A stretch of 48,837 nt of DNA from Bacteroidota bacterium. GTDB lineage: Bacteria > Bacteroidota > Bacteroidia > Chitinophagales > Saprospiraceae. A model generated the notes under the pieces. That model was not told the DNA's origin. It worked only from the letters and a program-made list of their open reading frames with translations, and searched no databases. The DNA lies in the NCBI GenBank assembly GCA_020160935.1, contig JAIUPL010000037.1:1-48837 (forward strand). The letters are read 5' to 3'. Shown in pieces: positions 15,937 through 25,144 of the stretch (position 1 is the stretch's first letter; every line of letters starts with the position of its first letter). The translations under genes and the position numbers were made by a program.

Positions 15937-17136
15937 CTACCGCATTTTGGGTACCTTCACTGTGAAGGTGGTTCCTTTTCCTGGCTCCGATCTTTTTACA
16001 TAAATACGGCCGCCGTGGTATTCCTCGATAATGCGTTTGGCCAGTGAAAGGCCCAGGCCCCAGCCCCGTGTTTTGGTAGAAAAGCCGGGTTTAAAAATGG
16101 TTTTGAACTTTCCGGGCGGAATTCCCTTTCCGGTATCGCTCACATCGACACAGGCGTAACGTCCTTCTTCGTACACGGTGGCGGTTATTTTTCCGACGCC
16201 ACCTTCCATGGCGTCGATGGCGTTGCGCAGCAGGTTTTCGATGACCCAATCGAACAGCGGGCCGTTCAGATCGGCCATCAGGGGCGGGTTGTCGCCGGGC
16301 GTAGGGAAGTCGAATTCTACTTTTCGCGGACTGCGCCGTTGCATATAGGCCCTGCAGGATTCCAGTTCTTCGTAGAAATTGACCGTACGCAATTCGGGTG
16401 TGGCGCCGATTTTTGAAAAACGGTCGGCTACCAGTTCCAGGCGCGTCACATCATTGCGGAGTTCATCGAGCATTTCCAGGGTGTCGGCGCGTTCTTCGTT
16501 GACGGCCTTGAGTGTTTCGATCCAGCCGAGAATGGCCGTGATAGGAGTGCCGAGTTGGTGGGCGGTTTCCTTGGCCATACCCAGCCATACCTTGTTTTGT
16601 TCGGCGCGCCTTGCAGTACTGAAACCGATATAGCCGAAAGCGATGAACGCCGCGATCAGGCCCAGTTGTACAAATGGATACCACCACAACTGGCCCAGCA
16701 GTTTGGAACGGGAGTAATACACTTTTTTGTAAATCTCCGGTGGAATGGAGGCATCGACCGAGTCGACTCCTTCCCGAAACATGCGATTGAGTTCCTGCCG
16801 CACACGAGCCGTATCGACGGTTTTTCCTTCACTTCCGGGTACATTCAGCGCATCTTCTATCTGGCCGGAACTGTTGACCAGCACGACCGGGATGGTATTG
16901 TTTAATTCCAGCACCTTTACCGGCATGGTCAGGTCGCAGTGAAAAAACTGGAAAGTATCCAGTTCCACCTTGTTGAGGGCACGTTGCGCCTCTGCCCACA
17001 GTTTGGCCTGCTGTTCTTCCCGTTCGGTAAGTTGATCGGCCAGGTACCTGGTGTAAAACATCGAAATGATAATAATGAACACTGCGCCGGCAGCGAGGTA
17101 CCATTTCAAGTACGATTTGCGGGTGTATAGGTCCAT
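15937..17136 (-). CDS. Sensor histidine kinase (HisKA/HATPase)
   Basis: 399 residues from the ATG at 17136; an in-frame TTG 9 bp upstream is less likely. The N-terminal helix WYLAAGAVFIIIISMFY (residues 12-28) and a second helix near 155-175 (QLGLIAAFIAFGYIGFS) bracket a short external sensor. The phospho-acceptor motif KETAHQLGTPITAILG has His193. The ATPase domain contains NLLRNAIDAMEGG, DTGKGIPPG, TRGWGLGLSLAKRI and a final GTTFTVKVP. No response regulator is adjacent, so this is a second orphan kinase. It diverges from the carotenoid genes across a 294-bp gap, which may just be chance placement. Confidence 0.88.
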   Translation of the reverse strand: MDLYTRKSYLKWYLAAGAVFIIIISMFYTRYLADQLTEREEQQAKLWAEAQRALNKVELDTFQFFHCDLTMPVKVLELNNTIPVVLVNSSGQIEDALNVPGSEGKTVDTARVRQELNRMFREGVDSVDASIPPEIYKKVYYSRSKLLGQLWWYPFVQLGLIAAFIAFGYIGFSTARRAEQNKVWLGMAKETAHQLGTPITAILGWIETLKAVNEERADTLEMLDELRNDVTRLELVADRFSKIGATPELRTVNFYEELESCRAYMQRRSPRKVEFDFPTPGDNPPLMADLNGPLFDWVIENLLRNAIDAMEGGVGKITATVYEEGRYACVDVSDTGKGIPPGKFKTIFKPGFSTKTRGWGLGLSLAKRIIEEYHGGRIYVKRSEPGKGTTFTVKVPKMR

Positions 17137-17430
17137 ATCGTGCAAATATGTAGCAAATGTACGCTTTCATTTGTTTGGCAAAGCAGCTTGCATCAAAACG
17201 TATGACTTGCAGCCTTGTGGCTGAAATAAAAACGCACTCCCCGTACGAAGGAATATTAACCCATTGTTGAAATTGTACAGAAAATATCCTGCTTTACTTC
17301 TGTTTTTTTCAACAGAATACAAGATGAAGTGCCAATTATTTACACTTTTTTGAAAATTTGTTTATCTTTTTAATGGTAAAAGTTAAACAAAAAATCAAAA
17401 CCGTATGTTTGCCTGTAAATTCGCTTGTAC
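17137..17430. promoter_or_regulatory. Divergent intergenic region upstream of crtI
   Basis: This 294-bp gap separates the minus-strand kinase and crtI, so it should carry two promoters. TATGTTTG at 17404-17411 is an exact TAnnTTTG -7 box 19 nt before the crtI ATG, but I see no TTG at the right distance upstream. The region from about 17330 to 17400 is very A/T-rich. No terminator, repeat or RNA gene was recognised. Confidence 0.35.
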
Positions 17431-18906
17431 ATGGGAAAAAACGTGATAGTCATAGGGTCAGGATTTGCAGGGCTTTCTGCCGCCTGCAACCTGGCTGCGG
17501 CAGGTTTCAAGGTTACGATATTAGAAAAAAATGACTCCCCCGGCGGTCGGGCACGCCAGTTCCGAGCAGAAGGTTTTACATTCGATATGGGACCTTCGTG
17601 GTACTGGATGCCCGACGTTTTTGAACAATTCTTTGCACGATTTGGTAAAAAAGTATCCGATTACTACGAATTGAAGCGCCTGGATCCTTCCTACGCTGTC
17701 ATTTTCGGCGATGGCGATACAATGAAAGTGCCGGCGGCCATGCCGGAACTGGAAGCCATGTTTGAGCGCTACGAACCAGGCAGTGCTGCCAAATTGCGCC
17801 ATTTCCTGAAAGAAGCGGCCTACAAATACCGGGTAGGCATGACCGAGTTTGTACACAAGCCCAGCAACAGCATCCTGGAATTTGCCGACCTGCGCATACT
17901 GTCCAGCATGTTTCGCTTGCAAATGTTTTCGCCGGTTTCCAAACAGGTAAGAAGCCTGTTTCGCAACAAAAAACTGGTCGACCTGCTCGAATTCCCCGTT
18001 CTGTTTCTGGGCGCCACGCCCGAAAAAACACCTGCGCTCTACAGCCTGATGAACTATGCCGACATGGCGCTCGGCACCTGGTATCCCATGGGGGGCATGT
18101 ACAAGATCATCGAGGCCATGGTGTCGCTCGCTGAAGAGCTGGGTGTGGAATTAAAAATGAACGAAGAAGTGGTGCGGATACACACTTCCGAGGGGCGCGC
18201 TACCCGTGTTTTGACCAAACAGGGATATAGTTACACGACCGACGTCGTGATCGGCGGGGCCGATTACCACCATATCGAAAGCAGTTTGCTGGATGCGCCT
18301 GCCCGAAATTATTCGAAAAACTACTGGGAAAAACGCACCATGGCGCCTTCCTGCCTGTTGTGGTACCTGGGTGTCGGCAAACGCCTCGAGCGGCTCCATC
18401 ACCACAACCTGTTCTTCGACGAAGATTTTGGCTTGCATGCACAGGAGATTTATGAAGACCCCAAGTGGCCAAGTCGCCCCTTGTTTTACGTCAGTGCGCC
18501 CTCTGTGACCGACCCATCCGTTGCGCCGGAAGGCTGTGAAAACCTGTTTGTTCTGATTCCGGTAGCACCCGGGCTGGACGACACGCCAGAGGTGCGCGAA
18601 CGCTACTACAATATGGTTATGGAAAGGCTGGAAAAGTATGTGGGCGAGTCTGTTCGCGATGCTGTGGTGTACCAGCGATCCTATGCTCATGCCGACTTTG
18701 TTCAAGACTACCATGCTTTCAAAGGCAATGCCTACGGACTGGCTAATACGCTTTTGCAAACTGCTTTTTTAAAACCCAAAATGAGAAATCGGAAGGTGGA
18801 CAACCTCTATTACACCGGGCAACTCACGGTTCCGGGGCCCGGTGTACCACCTTCACTCATCAGCGGACAAGTGGTGGCCTCCGAAGTCGCCCGCCGCTTC
18901 GGCTAA
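17431..18906 (+). CDS. crtI: Phytoene desaturase
   Basis: 491 residues from the ATG at 17431; an earlier in-frame TTG is rejected. The FAD-binding motif [20 protein letters not shown] is near the N-terminus, followed by a second conserved stretch, [20 protein letters not shown]. The C-terminal signature is [20 protein letters not shown]. CrtI-type desaturases convert colourless phytoene to lycopene or neurosporene at the membrane. It is followed 39 bp later by crtB, which makes phytoene, so the pair supplies the carotenoid backbone. Genes for cyclisation, ketolation or hydroxylation are not in the window. The gap to crtB is filled by a one-armed CTCTCACC repeat. Confidence 0.93.
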   Translation: MGKNVIVIGSGFAGLSAACNLAAAGFKVTILEKNDSPGGRARQFRAEGFTFDMGPSWYWMPDVFEQFFARFGKKVSDYYELKRLDPSYAVIFGDGDTMKVPAAMPELEAMFERYEPGSAAKLRHFLKEAAYKYRVGMTEFVHKPSNSILEFADLRILSSMFRLQMFSPVSKQVRSLFRNKKLVDLLEFPVLFLGATPEKTPALYSLMNYADMALGTWYPMGGMYKIIEAMVSLAEELGVELKMNEEVVRIHTSEGRATRVLTKQGYSYTTDVVIGGADYHHIESSLLDAPARNYSKNYWEKRTMAPSCLLWYLGVGKRLERLHHHNLFFDEDFGLHAQEIYEDPKWPSRPLFYVSAPSVTDPSVAPEGCENLFVLIPVAPGLDDTPEVRERYYNMVMERLEKYVGESVRDAVVYQRSYAHADFVQDYHAFKGNAYGLANTLLQTAFLKPKMRNRKVDNLYYTGQLTVPGPGVPPSLISGQVVASEVARRFG

Positions 18907-18940
18907 CCCTCTCACCTCTCACTTCTCACCTCTCACCTCT
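18907..18940. repeat. One-armed CTCTCACC/CTTCTCAC tandem array
   Basis: A 34-nt array of CTCTCACC and CTTCTCAC-like units fills the gap between the crtI stop codon and the crtB start. It is in the CTCTC orientation, the same as the arms that precede start codons at 3211 and 4006. No matching GAGAG arm is nearby. Confidence 0.8.
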
Positions 18941-18945
18941 GATCA

Positions 18946-19788
18946 ATGAATCACTTTCAGTTGTTCAAAGACACCTGCTTCGAGTGCAGCAAATTGATTA
19001 CGCGACGTTACTCCACGTCTTTTTCATTGGGTATTCGTCTGTTTGACCACCGCTTTCGGGCGCCCATCTGCGGGATTTACGGATTTGTACGTTTTGCAGA
19101 CGAAATCGTGGATACTTTTCACGATTATCCGAAAGAAGAATTGCTCCGTCAGTTCAGACTGGATACATACAAGGCGATCGAAGAACGTATCAGCCTGAAC
19201 CCCGTACTGCAATCGTTTCAGCAGGTAGTGCATGCGTATGGCATCGAAATGGAACTGATCGACGCCTTTTTGCACAGCATGGAAATGGATCTGACGCGTA
19301 CCGAGTACGACTGGGCCGGGTACGACGAGTATATATATGGCTCGGCAGAAGTGGTAGGACTGATGTGCCTGCGCGTTTTTTGTGAAAACGACGATGCGCG
19401 CTACCAGTCGCTCAAGGCTTCGGCGCGGCGCCTGGGTGCTGCTTTCCAGAAAATCAACTTCCTGCGCGATATTCAAAGCGACTTTGATGAGCGCGGGCGG
19501 GTGTACTTCCCGGGTGTGGATTTCAGGCATTTCACCCAGGAGGACAAGCACCGGATCGAAGCCGATATTGATGCTGATTTTCAGGCTGCTCTGGAGGGCA
19601 TTCGTGCCTTGCCGCGTGGCGCGCGGCTGGGTGTGTATCTTGCATACAAATACTACACACAGTTATTTATGAAAATACGCAGGGCCTCGGTGCATTGCGT
19701 TTCCCGCACCCGTTTCCGCGTGTCAGACAAGCGGAAAGTGTATTTGTTGTTCAGTTCGGCGCTGCGGCACCAGTTGAATTTTTTGTAG
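18946..19788 (+). CDS. crtB: Phytoene synthase
   Basis: 280-residue squalene/phytoene synthase family enzyme. The first aspartate-rich motif appears in YGFVRFADEIVD near residue 52, and the second in NFLRDIQSDFDERGRVYFP near residue 170. A conserved CSKLITRRYSTSFSLG lies near the N-terminus. It condenses two geranylgeranyl diphosphates to phytoene, the substrate of the CrtI encoded just upstream. The start at 18946 leaves a normal-length N-terminus. A stand-alone 31-nt palindrome follows 18 bp after the stop codon. Confidence 0.93.
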   Translation: MNHFQLFKDTCFECSKLITRRYSTSFSLGIRLFDHRFRAPICGIYGFVRFADEIVDTFHDYPKEELLRQFRLDTYKAIEERISLNPVLQSFQQVVHAYGIEMELIDAFLHSMEMDLTRTEYDWAGYDEYIYGSAEVVGLMCLRVFCENDDARYQSLKASARRLGAAFQKINFLRDIQSDFDERGRVYFPGVDFRHFTQEDKHRIEADIDADFQAALEGIRALPRGARLGVYLAYKYYTQLFMKIRRASVHCVSRTRFRVSDKRKVYLLFSSALRHQLNFL

Positions 19789-19806
19789 GATGGGTGGCTG
19801 TTTTTA

Positions 19807-19837
19807 GATTTGACAACTTTCAAAAAGTTGTCAAATC
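19807..19837. repeat. 31-nt palindrome, single copy (loop CAA)
   Basis: Two exact 14-nt inverted arms (GATTTGACAACTTT and its reverse complement) flank the 3-nt loop CAA. The minus-strand gene ending at 19831 uses TGA from this palindrome as its stop codon (AAG ATT TGA). It lies between convergent genes and may be a bidirectional terminator. The same arms occur at 35748-35874 and 44645-44879. Confidence 0.95.
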
Positions 19838-20607
19838 TTTTCAGCCAGGTATTTCCTGTTGAAAAAATAACTCAGCGAAACGTTCCACAAAAAATCCTTG
19901 CTACCGGTAATACCCGTTTTCAGTACTTTGTTGATGCTCGATTGCAGCATAACAGGCCAGTTTTTCCGGGAGATGGTGGCGGTTTCTGTAAAATACCAGC
20001 CATCCTGTCCGTCGAGGTACAGATAATAGAAAGCCGGATTGAACTGAAATTGAAAACCTCCGCCGAGTTTTAAATTGGAAATAGACGTATTCAGGGTTAC
20101 GAAATGCGTTACCTGCGGACCATCTTTTTGCAGGCCGTTCCCTTGTAGGTAGTACATGCCCACACTCCAGTTGGGTAAAATCCGGAAGGAAGGCGCCAGT
20201 TCTTCCGCAATAAATCGCCGCGCCTGGGTGACATCGGAAGCGATACCGTTTTCAGTAATGGTTCGAAGAGCAAGGTTATATGCCGGGTGAATACCCACAC
20301 GCAGGTGGAAGCGCTTTTTTTCGATGGCATGGTAGCGAAACCAGAAAAGCATGCTGCCTTTTTTTGCGTCGAGGGTGAAACGGAAGTCAGGGTCGAAACT
20401 GAATTTCTTTTTTCTCCACGATAATTGCATCACAGCGGCAGGCGCATTGAGCGAGAAGGTAGGTACGATGGAGAATCCGTTTGTGGTAAGACCGACATTG
20501 CCCGAAAAAGTGCTGGCTACGCGGGTGCTGTCCGCTTGTTGGGCACTGACATGTTGGTACAAAGCACAAAACAGGAGCGCTGCAAGTGCAGATTTTAAAG
20601 TTGGCAT
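19831..20607 (-). CDS. Exported beta-barrel-like hypothetical protein
   Basis: 258 residues from the ATG at 20607, which opens a signal peptide (MPTLKSALAALLFCALYQ, cleavage after VSAQ). Upstream in-frame codons would add an odd second hydrophobic segment. The mature part is rich in alternating aromatic and polar strands (for example FDPDFRFTLDAKKGSMLFWF, and late WNVSLSYFFNRKYLAEKI), suggesting an outer-membrane or periplasmic beta structure. No specific family is recognised. Its last residues, K-I-stop, are encoded by a 31-nt palindrome. It is convergent with crtB. Confidence 0.65.
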   Translation of the reverse strand: MPTLKSALAALLFCALYQHVSAQQADSTRVASTFSGNVGLTTNGFSIVPTFSLNAPAAVMQLSWRKKKFSFDPDFRFTLDAKKGSMLFWFRYHAIEKKRFHLRVGIHPAYNLALRTITENGIASDVTQARRFIAEELAPSFRILPNWSVGMYYLQGNGLQKDGPQVTHFVTLNTSISNLKLGGGFQFQFNPAFYYLYLDGQDGWYFTETATISRKNWPVMLQSSINKVLKTGITGSKDFLWNVSLSYFFNRKYLAEKI

Positions 20608-20842
20608 TTCTAACAATTTGTGCGTGAAAAACTTGGCACAAATGTAGAATACGAAAACCCACACCATTTTTATACGGATTACTGGTTTTCCTACCATTTT
20701 TACCTGCCGGGGTTATCTGCTGATTTCTCCATTTCGTCGATACATTCCCTAAATTGATCGTTACTTGTTCACATGCTGCAACCTTTCTGCAATCCAGGTC
20801 GTCTATTGGTTCAAATTTCACTTGACACTACCAACCTTAAAT

Positions 20843-21154
20843 ATGAAAACCCGAATTTTTGCTTTCGCACTCATCTGTTTCTTTTTCAATATGTTGCAAC
20901 CTGTATGGGCTGCTTCCCCAGCGTCTGATCCGGCTGTAAAAGTGGTGGTCAGCGCCAAACGCATCTGGCTGGTTACCGATGAGATTTCGGTAAAAAGCAT
21001 GAGTGTACAGGTCATGGACCAAAACGGCAAAACCGTGCTGGAAAAGAACTTTTCCTCCAAAACCACCGACTGGTCGCTGTACATCGAGCAACTGCCAAAA
21101 GGCTGCTACACCGTACAGATAGACGGCAAGAAAGCCACGTGCTTTAAACACTAA
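20843..21154 (+). CDS. Small exported protein resembling a lone sorting-domain fold
   Basis: 103 residues. A signal peptide, MKTRIFAFALICFFFNMLQP, ends near VWA. The remainder (VQVMDQNGKTVLEKNFSS... then LYIEQLPKGCYTVQIDGK) resembles the beta-sandwich of T9SS C-terminal domains, but without a large N-terminal cargo. It could be a small surface or periplasmic protein; no function is recognised. The ATG at 20843 was chosen for the signal peptide. A strong intrinsic terminator starts 37 bp after the stop codon. Confidence 0.65.
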   Translation: MKTRIFAFALICFFFNMLQPVWAASPASDPAVKVVVSAKRIWLVTDEISVKSMSVQVMDQNGKTVLEKNFSSKTTDWSLYIEQLPKGCYTVQIDGKKATCFKH

Positions 21155-21190
21155 TGGAATGAATGTATTTGATTGAATAAAGTTTGTCTA

Positions 21191-21228
21191 CGCCCCGGCT
21201 CTCCTTCATGAGCCGGGGCGTTTTTTTT
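21191..21228 (+). terminator. Intrinsic terminator
   Basis: A perfect 10-bp stem, CGCCCCGGCT / AGCCGGGGCG, with a 10-nt loop is followed by eight T residues. It terminates the small exported protein gene on the plus strand. Confidence 0.92.
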
Positions 21229-21234
21229 AACGTA

Positions 21235-21255
21235 GGCAGGGTTTTAAACCCTGCC
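21235..21255. repeat. 21-nt near-perfect palindrome
   Basis: GGCAGGGTTT and its reverse complement AAACCCTGCC flank a single T. It lies 12 bp beyond the stop of the minus-strand beta-barrel gene and just after the plus-strand terminator. It lacks a T run on either strand, so it is more like an intergenic palindromic repeat than a full terminator. Confidence 0.75.
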
Positions 21256-21266
21256 AATGTTGGTTA

Positions 21267-21929
21267 TCAGAAAAACACCGAAAAACCTACATCCGCTGAA
21301 ACACCCTTATTGGTATCTGTACTTTCAATGGTATCACCCTGGAAGTTGACATAACTGTCTTTCACCTTGAAAATGCCATACCCTGCGCCCAGATCGAGCG
21401 AAAAGCGCTCCAGGAGAAAATAGGAGATGCCGGCAGAAATGGAACTGCGGAAGATTTTGGAGGCGTTGCCAATGTTTGCTCCGTTTATTTTGGTTTGTGC
21501 CGTTCCCCATGCGCCGCTTCCGCTGATCCAGAATTTGGATTTGGCCCCGCCATTGATATAGTAACGCATTTCCAGCCCTCCGATGGAAATATTGTTTTTG
21601 TAAGTATCTCCACCCGTTCCTTTTTCATTCAGGCTTTGAAAAAGAAGGTTGACGTTAGGACCGATCGAAAGATTATTGATGAGAAAGTACTGTGCGCTGC
21701 AATTGAACCCCAGTGAAGTGTAGGAAGATTTGGTTTTCGTGGAGCCGGTTTCAGACTCTATATTGCCAAAAGAAATACCGAATGAATTGGTGGGAGCCAA
21801 CAGGCTGCTGGATTCTGATAAATGCGGCGAGAAATTGTGCAGGCTTAAGGAAAAATTGCCTTTTTGTGTTTGACCAAACGCCAGCGCGCCGCTTGCTACG
21901 AGTACGAGGGCTAATGCTACCTTTTTCAT
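21267..21929 (-). CDS. Outer membrane beta-barrel protein
   Basis: 220 residues with a clear signal peptide (MKKVALALVLVASGALAFGQ). The mature chain alternates hydrophobic and polar residues in strands, with repeated GISFGN, SLGFNCSAQYFL, LEMRYYING and SLDLGAGYGIF segments. It ends in ADVGFSVFF, whose terminal Phe fits the beta-signal of outer-membrane barrels. This resembles the eight-stranded OmpA/OprF-like N-terminal domains common in Bacteroidota; the role is unknown. It is convergent with the small exported protein. Confidence 0.78.
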   Translation of the reverse strand: MKKVALALVLVASGALAFGQTQKGNFSLSLHNFSPHLSESSSLLAPTNSFGISFGNIESETGSTKTKSSYTSLGFNCSAQYFLINNLSIGPNVNLLFQSLNEKGTGGDTYKNNISIGGLEMRYYINGGAKSKFWISGSGAWGTAQTKINGANIGNASKIFRSSISAGISYFLLERFSLDLGAGYGIFKVKDSYVNFQGDTIESTDTNKGVSADVGFSVFF

Positions 21930-22033
21930 GATAAAACGCTTTGAATGATGAAGTATGATACTGCAAAAGTGCAGGGCGCTTATTGCCTCCTTTCAGCGTT
22001 TTATCCCTGATTTATATGTAGATTTATTTTATA

Positions 22034-23347
22034 TTAATTCGGTTTCCTGAAAAACCTGAACACGCCCCATCCCACTACCAGCAATCCCACGCCAGGTAGC
22101 GCCTGTGCAGGCCGCTCCAGCAGCGTGTTTACAGCGAATGCGGCCGAAACCAGCACAAAAAATGCCGGAATAATGGGATATCCCCAGGCTTTTACCGGCC
22201 TCAGCGCTTCCGGCCGACGCTTGCGCAATAAAAACACCGCCGCCCCGGCCAGGCCCATATAAGCGATGTCTAAAAAAGTGACAAATGTGATAATACGATC
22301 GAACAAACCCCTGAAATAAAACAACACCGCCAATGCCCATACCACCTGTACCAACATAGCCACTACGGGTGTTCGCCAGCGTGGATGCACCCATGCCAGT
22401 TGGCGGAAAAAAATGCCGTCTTGCGCCATGGCAAAGTAGATACGCGGCGCCGACATGGTGTAAATGCTGATCGTTCCGAAAATGGACAGTGCAATGGCGA
22501 TGGCTACCGCCTGTCCGCCCCAGGGCGCTACAACAGCCATAGCATCACCGGCAACACGTGTAGAGCGGGCGATAACGTCGATGGGCAGCAGTCGCAGAAA
22601 TGCTAAATTGACCAGCAAATACATCGAAATTACGATCAAAACACCCAAAAACATGGCTTTGGGCACTGTGCGCGGCGCATCTACGGCTTCTCCGGCCATG
22701 TACGAGGCATGGTGCCAGCCTCCTACGGAGAACAGCACACCGATTAGTCCTGTAAGCAGTGCTGTGGATAGTTGTGTGGGCAGGTGATTGCCTGCACTGA
22801 AGTCGGCAGCCGATACCTGGGGCTGGCCGTACCAGAATCCGGCGAAAACAATACCGCCGATGGCCAGCAGTTTGAGTCCGGTAAAAAAATTGGACAAGCC
22901 CTGACTGATATGGACGCCCAGGATATTGATGCCGGTGAGTGCCAGCATGGTACCCGCGGCGAGCGCTGTTTTGCTGTGTTCGGCCATGTCGGGGAAGAAA
23001 ATCTTCATGTACTCGGCAAAAGCCACGCACAGACCGGCCAATGCGCCGGTGTTGATGACCAGCAGAATGGCCCAGCCATACAGGAACCCTGCCATTTCGC
23101 CATATGCTTCTTTCAGGTACACATATACGCCACCGGCGCCGGGAAACATACCGCCCAGTTCGCTGAATGTGAGCGCGCCTGTCAAGGCAATCAGCCCGCC
23201 CAGCACCCAAACGCCCAGAAACAAAGCCGGCAGGGGCAGGGCATTGGCAATCTGGGCCGGTGTTACAAAAATACCGGAGCCGATGCAGCCTCCCACGGCA
23301 ATCATGGTAAGGCCATACAGGGTAAGTTTCTGCTGAAGATGCGACAT
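22034..23347 (-). CDS. APC-family amino acid permease
   Basis: 437 residues from the ATG at 23347 (MSHLQQKLTLYGLTMIAVGG). About twelve hydrophobic helices are present. The first contains the APC-superfamily substrate-binding glycine motif GCIGSGIFVTP, and helix 3 has GWAILLVINTGALAG. It is probably a cytoplasmic-membrane cation-coupled amino acid transporter. Extra upstream in-frame residues lack family resemblance and are excluded. The precise substrate cannot be inferred. No amino-acid metabolic gene is next to it. Confidence 0.87.
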   Translation of the reverse strand: MSHLQQKLTLYGLTMIAVGGCIGSGIFVTPAQIANALPLPALFLGVWVLGGLIALTGALTFSELGGMFPGAGGVYVYLKEAYGEMAGFLYGWAILLVINTGALAGLCVAFAEYMKIFFPDMAEHSKTALAAGTMLALTGINILGVHISQGLSNFFTGLKLLAIGGIVFAGFWYGQPQVSAADFSAGNHLPTQLSTALLTGLIGVLFSVGGWHHASYMAGEAVDAPRTVPKAMFLGVLIVISMYLLVNLAFLRLLPIDVIARSTRVAGDAMAVVAPWGGQAVAIAIALSIFGTISIYTMSAPRIYFAMAQDGIFFRQLAWVHPRWRTPVVAMLVQVVWALAVLFYFRGLFDRIITFVTFLDIAYMGLAGAAVFLLRKRRPEALRPVKAWGYPIIPAFFVLVSAAFAVNTLLERPAQALPGVGLLVVGWGVFRFFRKPN

Positions 23348-23915
23348 GTCGGATGCAATTTGATACGATCGGACAAGGTAAGCGTAGTCGCCAAAAAAAT
23401 AAGCGCCATGCCTAATGTTACGACAACATTCTGCATGACGCACATCCTACATACTATCTGAAGAAGGTGTTCTGATTCCCGTACCTATCTAGTGTTTGTT
23501 TTTTTCTGTAAAAGTGCCGGTCGGAAAACGTACCCTGCGTTTTCGACCCCGGTTTCCTGATGCAATACCCCCCGTTACTGCATGTGGATCGGGTGCGGCT
23601 GCGCAGTTTGTTGTACGTTTTCGACCGGCCGCGTTTTCAATTGGTTTAGTTCTCTTACTCCACAGATACTACATAATTCTTCCTGTTTAACTGGGTTCAT
23701 TTGGGACGATGCAAAGGTGCCGAACTGCCCGTTGCTGTGGTAGCGTAGAAATACGCGATTTCTCAAAACGGGCATTTTTACGGAAAAACACAGGTACTCC
23801 CCGGGGGAAGCATACAGGTATTTTTACCTGTTTTTTCAAGTCCTGCCTGAAAATGCGCACAGGTAAAAAGACGCTCGGTATTTTTATGTTTTGAATTTAT
23901 CAACCATATGTTTTT
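23348..23915. other. 568-bp intergenic region with small hairpins, no gene found
   Basis: It separates the minus-strand permease from the plus-strand lipoprotein gene, so promoters for both should be here. An imperfect inverted repeat pairs 23517-23533 (CCGGTCGGAAAACGTAC) with 23613-23628, and a third similar GTTTTCGACC lies between them. A small hairpin, ACAGGTA-TTTT-TACCTGT (23814-23831), is followed by five more T residues, and CAGGTA recurs nearby. Short ORFs here have no protein-like composition. TATGTTTT at 23907-23914 resembles a -7 box but is too close to the start codon. Confidence 0.5.
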
Positions 23916-24347
23916 ATGATGAAAAATCTCCTCTTTTTGTTCGCAGCAGGATTGTTTGTAACGTCTCAATTTGCCTGTGGCTCGGAAAGCAAGCCACAGG
24001 TTTCTGCCGGGGCTCCTCTGTTACAAATGGACCCTGAGAAAGCTCAAAAAGCCATTGAAAAGTGGGATAGTACCCGCACACAAGTCATTATTGCCCTCGA
24101 CAGCATGGGGCGTGCTGGAGATAGCATGTATGTTGTCAAAGGATTTCATGTGCCATTCAAGGATATTCGTTCGTTGATGGACAATGTGGGCGATGATGAA
24201 CAAGTGTTTGCCATGCTGGCTGTTGAAACCGACAAGTTGGGCAAACCCCAGTTTTCACTTATTTTCCAGGCGCCGGATACGACCAAAGAACGAACCATCC
24301 GGTACTACGATTTTACCAAGCCTTGCCCAACGAACTGTCCGGATTAG
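23916..24347 (+). CDS. Putative lipoprotein, unknown function
   Basis: 143 residues starting MMKNLLFLFAAGLFVTSQ, followed by FACGSES. A Cys at about residue 21 in a relaxed Bacteroidota-type lipobox suggests a lipoprotein. A second start at 23919 is equally possible. The mature part is mostly charged and helical near DPEKAQKAIEKWDSTR, then a beta segment containing DDEQVFAMLAVETDK and a PCPTNCPD tail. No family is recognised. It stands alone before the two-component cluster. Confidence 0.6.
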   Translation: MMKNLLFLFAAGLFVTSQFACGSESKPQVSAGAPLLQMDPEKAQKAIEKWDSTRTQVIIALDSMGRAGDSMYVVKGFHVPFKDIRSLMDNVGDDEQVFAMLAVETDKLGKPQFSLIFQAPDTTKERTIRYYDFTKPCPTNCPD

Positions 24348-24445
24348 GGTAATGCTGCAGATACAGGCATCGAACGATGCAGGCTTTGGATAAAAAAGAT
24401 CAACTTTGGCCGGCTGATTATTGATTTTCAGCCTCATACAAATTT

Positions 24446-25144
24446 ATGTGGCACATTATCTGGAATGAATTGTACGATAGTACGACCCTGCCGGTCATTT
24501 GTTTATTCTGCTCTTGCGTACTGGCTGCCTGTTATTGGAAACGATTGCCGAATCCGATGCAAGTGCTGGCTATATTCCTGTTTTTCAATTTGTTTATTGA
24601 AATAGCAGCGCGTATAGCCAGCCATGTTTGGCGGCAAAATCTTCCCTTGCTACACCTATATACCCTTGGTGAATATTTGTTGCTATCTGCTTTTTACTGG
24701 CAGATACTGGATAGAGAGTCCGTTTTTCGCAGATATTTTCGATGGATTGTCGGCGGAGTTTTCTTGCTGGTCGTCTTAAATACTGTTTTCCTGCAAAAAC
24801 TGACCGAATTCAATTCGTATGCAAAAACGCTGGTGCAGATACTGATCATTCTGTATGCCCTCGACTACGCCTTCCGATTTTCGGAGCAAAGCCTGTCCGA
24901 CACTGTCCTGAACAGAATGCTCCGACTGATAAATGCGGCCATACTGGTTTACTATTGTGGAAGTTTATTTGTATTCATGTCCAGCCAGTTTGAAATCAAA
25001 ACCCAGGGCGCATTGCGTATATTATGGCATATCAATACGGTACTTAATTTAATCTTTCACATCATCGTATTCTACGCTTTATGGATAATAACCTTTCCAC
25101 CACAGAAATTATCCTCTTCTTCGGAGCAGGCATCCTCATCATGA
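24446..25144 (+). CDS. Multi-pass membrane protein linked to a two-component system
   Basis: 232-residue hydrophobic protein with about six to seven helices, for example PVICLFCSCVLAACYW, VLAIFLFFNLFIEIAA, GGVFLLVVLNTVFL, and a final LIFHIIVFYALWII. No known family is recognised. Its 3' end overlaps the start of a NarL-type kinase gene (64 bp if that gene starts at 25081, 4 bp if at 25141), so the two are co-translated. It may be the signal-sensing or scaffold component of the kinase, which itself has only one helix. This is inferred from position only. Confidence 0.6.
   Translation: MWHIIWNELYDSTTLPVICLFCSCVLAACYWKRLPNPMQVLAIFLFFNLFIEIAARIASHVWRQNLPLLHLYTLGEYLLLSAFYWQILDRESVFRRYFRWIVGGVFLLVVLNTVFLQKLTEFNSYAKTLVQILIILYALDYAFRFSEQSLSDTVLNRMLRLINAAILVYYCGSLFVFMSSQFEIKTQGALRILWHINTVLNLIFHIIVFYALWIITFPPQKLSSSSEQASSS

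Noticed and set aside
21235-21255. Second intrinsic terminator
   Set aside because: The palindrome is good but has no T run on either strand. It was listed as a repeat instead.
22545-23461. Frames of over 200 codons on both strands overlapping the permease
   Set aside because: The minus-strand 437-residue frame has permease helices. The others are shadows.
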